In this document: positions 61,728-64,000 of the stretch, piece after piece
How positions within the stretch are numbered: position 1 is the stretch's first letter
Layout of the letters: the number at the start of each line of letters is the position of its first letter
Origin: Georgenia sp. EYE_87
GTDB lineage: Bacteria; Actinomycetota; Actinomycetes; Actinomycetales; Actinomycetaceae
Length of the DNA: 64,000 nt
Assembly: GCF_023148685.1 (NCBI RefSeq)
Contig: NZ_JAHXNL010000020.1
Span: forward strand, 1 to 64,000
Direction of reading: 5' to 3'
The notes under the pieces: model-generated
Database searches by the model: none
Told to the model about the DNA's origin: nothing
What the model saw: the letters and a program-made list of their open reading frames with translations, nothing else
Made by a program: the position numbers and the translations under genes

Positions 61728-62910
61728 GCCGGCCCCCCTCGGGGCCGGCCGCGGCGGCGCGTCCTGCGGCGGCCTCGCGCACGAGCGCGGCGAGGTGGGC
61801 GGCACCGTCCCGGGGACCGGCCGCGGCGGCAGCGCGGCCCCGACGGCGCAGCTCCTCGCCGTCGGTCAGCAGCTCGGTGACGTGCGTGGCCACCCAGGCG
61901 GCGTCCAGGTCGACGTCCTCGACGAGGACCCCTCCGTCGGCGGCGACGACGTCGGCCGCGTTGAGGCGCTGCTCGCCGTTGCCGATCGGCAGGGGCACGT
62001 AGACGGCGGGCAGGCCGAGCGCGGCCAGCTCCGAGACGGTGCCGGCGCCGGAGCGGCACAGCACCAGGTCCGCGCACGCGTAGGCGAGCTCCATGGCCCC
62101 GAGGTACTCGCGCACGTGGTAGTGCCCGCCGACGGCGGGGAGGTCGCGGGCGGACTCGGTCACGGCCTCACGGACCGCGGTGTCCTTCCCGCGGCCGGTC
62201 AGGTGGAGCACCTGGGCCCCCGCGCCGACCAGGGCCGCGGCGGCGCCCGCGACCGCCTCGTTGAGGCGCTGGGCGCCGAGCGAGCCGCCGGTCACCAGGA
62301 GGGTGGGGCGGGTGGCGTCCAGGCCGAGCTCGGCGGCCGCGGAGCGGCGGCGGGCGGCGGCTCCCTCCGGCGTCGCCCGGTCGGCGACCAGCGCGGCGAC
62401 GGCAGGGCGCAGCGGCAGGCCGGTGACCTCGGTGCGGCCCCTCGCCGCCCGCAGCGGCGTGGAGGCGAAGGTCAGGGCGACGACGGCGGCCCAGCGGGCC
62501 CCGAGGCGGTTGGCCAGTCCGGGTCGGGCGTTCTGCTCATGGATCACGACGGGGACGCCCCGCCGTCGGGCGGCGAGGTAGGCGGGGGTGGCGACGTAGC
62601 CGCCGAACCCGACCACCACCTGGGCGCCGCAGTCGGCGATCGCCCGGTCGGCGGCCCGCACGGCACCGGCGAGGCGGCCGGGCAGGCGCAGCAGGTCGGG
62701 CGAGGGCCGCCGCGGCAGGGGCACGCGCTGGACGACGCGGAGCGGGTACCCGGCCTCGGGCACGAGCGTGCCCTCCAGGCCGGCCTCGGTGCCCAGGACG
62801 GTGATCTCGGCGCCGTCGTGCTCACGCAGCTCCGCGGCGGTGGCCAGCAGGGGGTTGACGTGCCCCGCCGTGCCCCCGCCCGCCAGCAGGACGCGCAGCG
62901 GCTCAGCCAC
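61720..62910 (-). CDS. murG: UDP-GlcNAc:lipid I N-acetylglucosaminyltransferase MurG
   Basis: A 396-residue GT28 enzyme that forms lipid II on the inner membrane face. The glycine loop G-G-G-T-A-G-H-V-N-P is at residues 11-20. G-F-G-G-Y-V, H-E-Q-N-A-R-P-G, T-G-G-S-L-G-A-Q and S-G-A-G-T-V-S-E-L follow. The C-terminus is Ala/Gly-rich. GTG overlaps the ftsW end by eight bases. Confidence 0.96.
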   Translation of the reverse strand: MAEPLRVLLAGGGTAGHVNPLLATAAELREHDGAEITVLGTEAGLEGTLVPEAGYPLRVVQRVPLPRRPSPDLLRLPGRLAGAVRAADRAIADCGAQVVVGFGGYVATPAYLAARRRGVPVVIHEQNARPGLANRLGARWAAVVALTFASTPLRAARGRTEVTGLPLRPAVAALVADRATPEGAAARRRSAAAELGLDATRPTLLVTGGSLGAQRLNEAVAGAAAALVGAGAQVLHLTGRGKDTAVREAVTESARDLPAVGGHYHVREYLGAMELAYACADLVLCRSGAGTVSELAALGLPAVYVPLPIGNGEQRLNAADVVAADGGVLVEDVDLDAAWVATHVTELLTDGEELRRRGRAAAAAGPRDGAAHLAALVREAAAGRAAAAGPEGGRHG

Positions 62911-64000
62911 GGCGCCCCCGTCCGACGACGGCGAGCGAGCGCCGCACCACCCCGCGGCGGGTGGCGAGGGCCTGCGCGGCGCCGGGCTCGGAGCGCGCGA
63001 AGGCGAGCAGCACGCCGATGGCGATCAGCGTGGAGATCATCGCCGACCCGCCGGCGGAGACCAGCGGCAGCGGCACGCCGATGACGGGCAGGAGGCCGAT
63101 GACGACGCCGATGTTGACCAGCGCCTGGGCGAGGATCCAGGTGGCGATCCCGGCGGTGGCGATCTGCACGAAGGGGTCGGTGTGGCGGCGCACGATGCGG
63201 AACATGCCGAGGGCGAGCCCCCCGAAGAGCGCGAGGACGAGCAGGGTGCCCAGGAGGCCGAGCTCCTCGCCGATGATCGCGAAGATGAAGTCGTTGTGCG
63301 CCTCGGGCAGGTAGGACCACTTCTCCCGGGACGCACCCAGGCCGACGCCGGAGAGTCCCCCGGTGCCCAGGCCCCACAGGCCGTGACGGGTCTGGAAGCC
63401 CGCGCCCGAGGGGTCCGCCTCGGCCAGGCCGAGGAAAGACATCACGCGGGTGGTGCGGCTGTCCGAGGAGAGCACGAGCGCGGCGGCCGCGCCCGCTCCC
63501 AGGACGCCCGCGGCGGCGAACCACTTCAGGGGCAGCCCCGCGACGAAGAAGGCCCCGGCGACGAGGGCGACCATGACGAGCACGGTGCCCATGTCGTGCC
63601 CGGCGAGCACCAGGCCGATCGCCGCCACCGAGCCGATCCCGCCGGGGACGAGGACGTGCTTCCAGTCCTCGAGGAGGGCGGCCTTGCGGCTCAGCACCAG
63701 CCCGAGCCACAGCGCGAGGGCGAGCTTGAGGAACTCCGAGGGCTGCAGCGTCTGGTTGACCCCGGGGATGTAGATCCAGTTGACGTTGCCGTTCTCCTCG
63801 AGCCCGAGGGGCGTGAAGATCAGCAGCTGCAGCGCCAGCGCGCCGCCCATGGCCGGCCAGGCCAGCCGCTTGTACCAGGTGACCGGGATGCGGGACGCGA
63901 GCAGCGCCAGGGGCAGGCCGATGATGACGAACTTGGCCTGGCCGAGGAACTCCGCGTACGGGTTGCCGTCGTTGTCGCGGATGGAGGAGATCGTCGAGGC
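62903..64000 (-). CDS. ftsW: lipid II polymerase/flippase FtsW, N-terminus beyond the window
   Basis: At least 365 residues of a SEDS-family membrane glycosyltransferase that polymerises peptidoglycan at the septum. The frame runs open to the window edge. Visible are P-S-E-F-L-K-L-A-L-A-L-W, A-G-H-D-M-G-T-V-L-V, the W-S-Y-L-P-E-A-H-N-D-F-I-F-A segment and the C-terminal P-L-P-L-V-S-A-G-G-S-A loop, with many hydrophobic helices. RodA is the alternative, but the place just before murG supports FtsW. Confidence 0.94.
   Translation of the reverse strand, partial: ASTISSIRDNDGNPYAEFLGQAKFVIIGLPLALLASRIPVTWYKRLAWPAMGGALALQLLIFTPLGLEENGNVNWIYIPGVNQTLQPSEFLKLALALWLGLVLSRKAALLEDWKHVLVPGGIGSVAAIGLVLAGHDMGTVLVMVALVAGAFFVAGLPLKWFAAAGVLGAGAAAALVLSSDSRTTRVMSFLGLAEADPSGAGFQTRHGLWGLGTGGLSGVGLGASREKWSYLPEAHNDFIFAIIGEELGLLGTLLVLALFGGLALGMFRIVRRHTDPFVQIATAGIATWILAQALVNIGVVIGLLPVIGVPLPLVSAGGSAMISTLIAIGVLLAFARSEPGAAQALATRRGVVRRSLAVVGRGRRG

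Overview
The window is a very GC-rich chromosomal segment whose gene order points to an actinobacterium, probably a Micrococcales-type one. The grounds are the actinobacterial orders of the arg, pheST, infC-rpmI-rplT, his and division/cell-wall clusters, a PriA-type HisA, SepF/YggT/DivIVA(Wag31) beside ftsZ, a DUF222/13E12-type HNH gene and an IdeR/DtxR-like iron box. The genus is inference; no rRNA or tRNA was seen. Most genes lie on the minus strand.

Layout from the left. Positions 1-121 are the end of an IS3-type element that truncates a deazaflavin-dependent nitroreductase-family gene (remnant 122-548). Positions 653-12037 hold the arginine cluster argC-J-B-D-R-G / argH-mpg on the minus strand. 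argF is missing from its usual place between argD and argR. Instead an arginine deiminase and an ArcB-like ornithine carbamoyltransferase sit on the plus strand between argG and argH. Positions 12232-16157 hold accessory oxidoreductase and glycosyltransferase genes, followed by pheST (16150-19846). Positions 20187-32017 are an accessory block: an HNH endonuclease with an SOS-like box, DoxX, an RNA 2',3'-cyclic phosphodiesterase, a siderophore uptake operon under an iron box, a CBS protein, a sugar kinase and an MFS transporter. Positions 32085-35305 hold infC-rpmI-rplT-trmH-kinase behind a long structured leader; infC appears to start at ATC. Then come nadE, sseB and priA-hisH-hyp-hisB-hisC (35424-42383). 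A second accessory block (tam, a RecQ-phosphoribosyltransferase fusion, an MFS transporter and a nitroreductase-family gene) separates hisC from hisD. After hisD come an S4-domain gene, dnaE, a GNAT gene, rluD-type, lspA, wag31, yggT, sepF, pgeF, ftsZ, ftsQ, murC, murG and ftsW, which runs off the right edge.

The main biosynthetic and cell-wall operons are tightly packed: neighbouring genes overlap by ATGA, GTGA or 8 bases, which implies translational coupling. Two patterns run across the whole window. First, many transcription-unit starts have a -10-like hexamer (NANNNT, often TANNNT) only 5-8 bases before the start codon and no Shine-Dalgarno sequence, which suggests leaderless mRNAs. Second, most intergenic tandem repeats, each with a different unit, sit next to stop codons, that is at the 3' ends of genes or operons.
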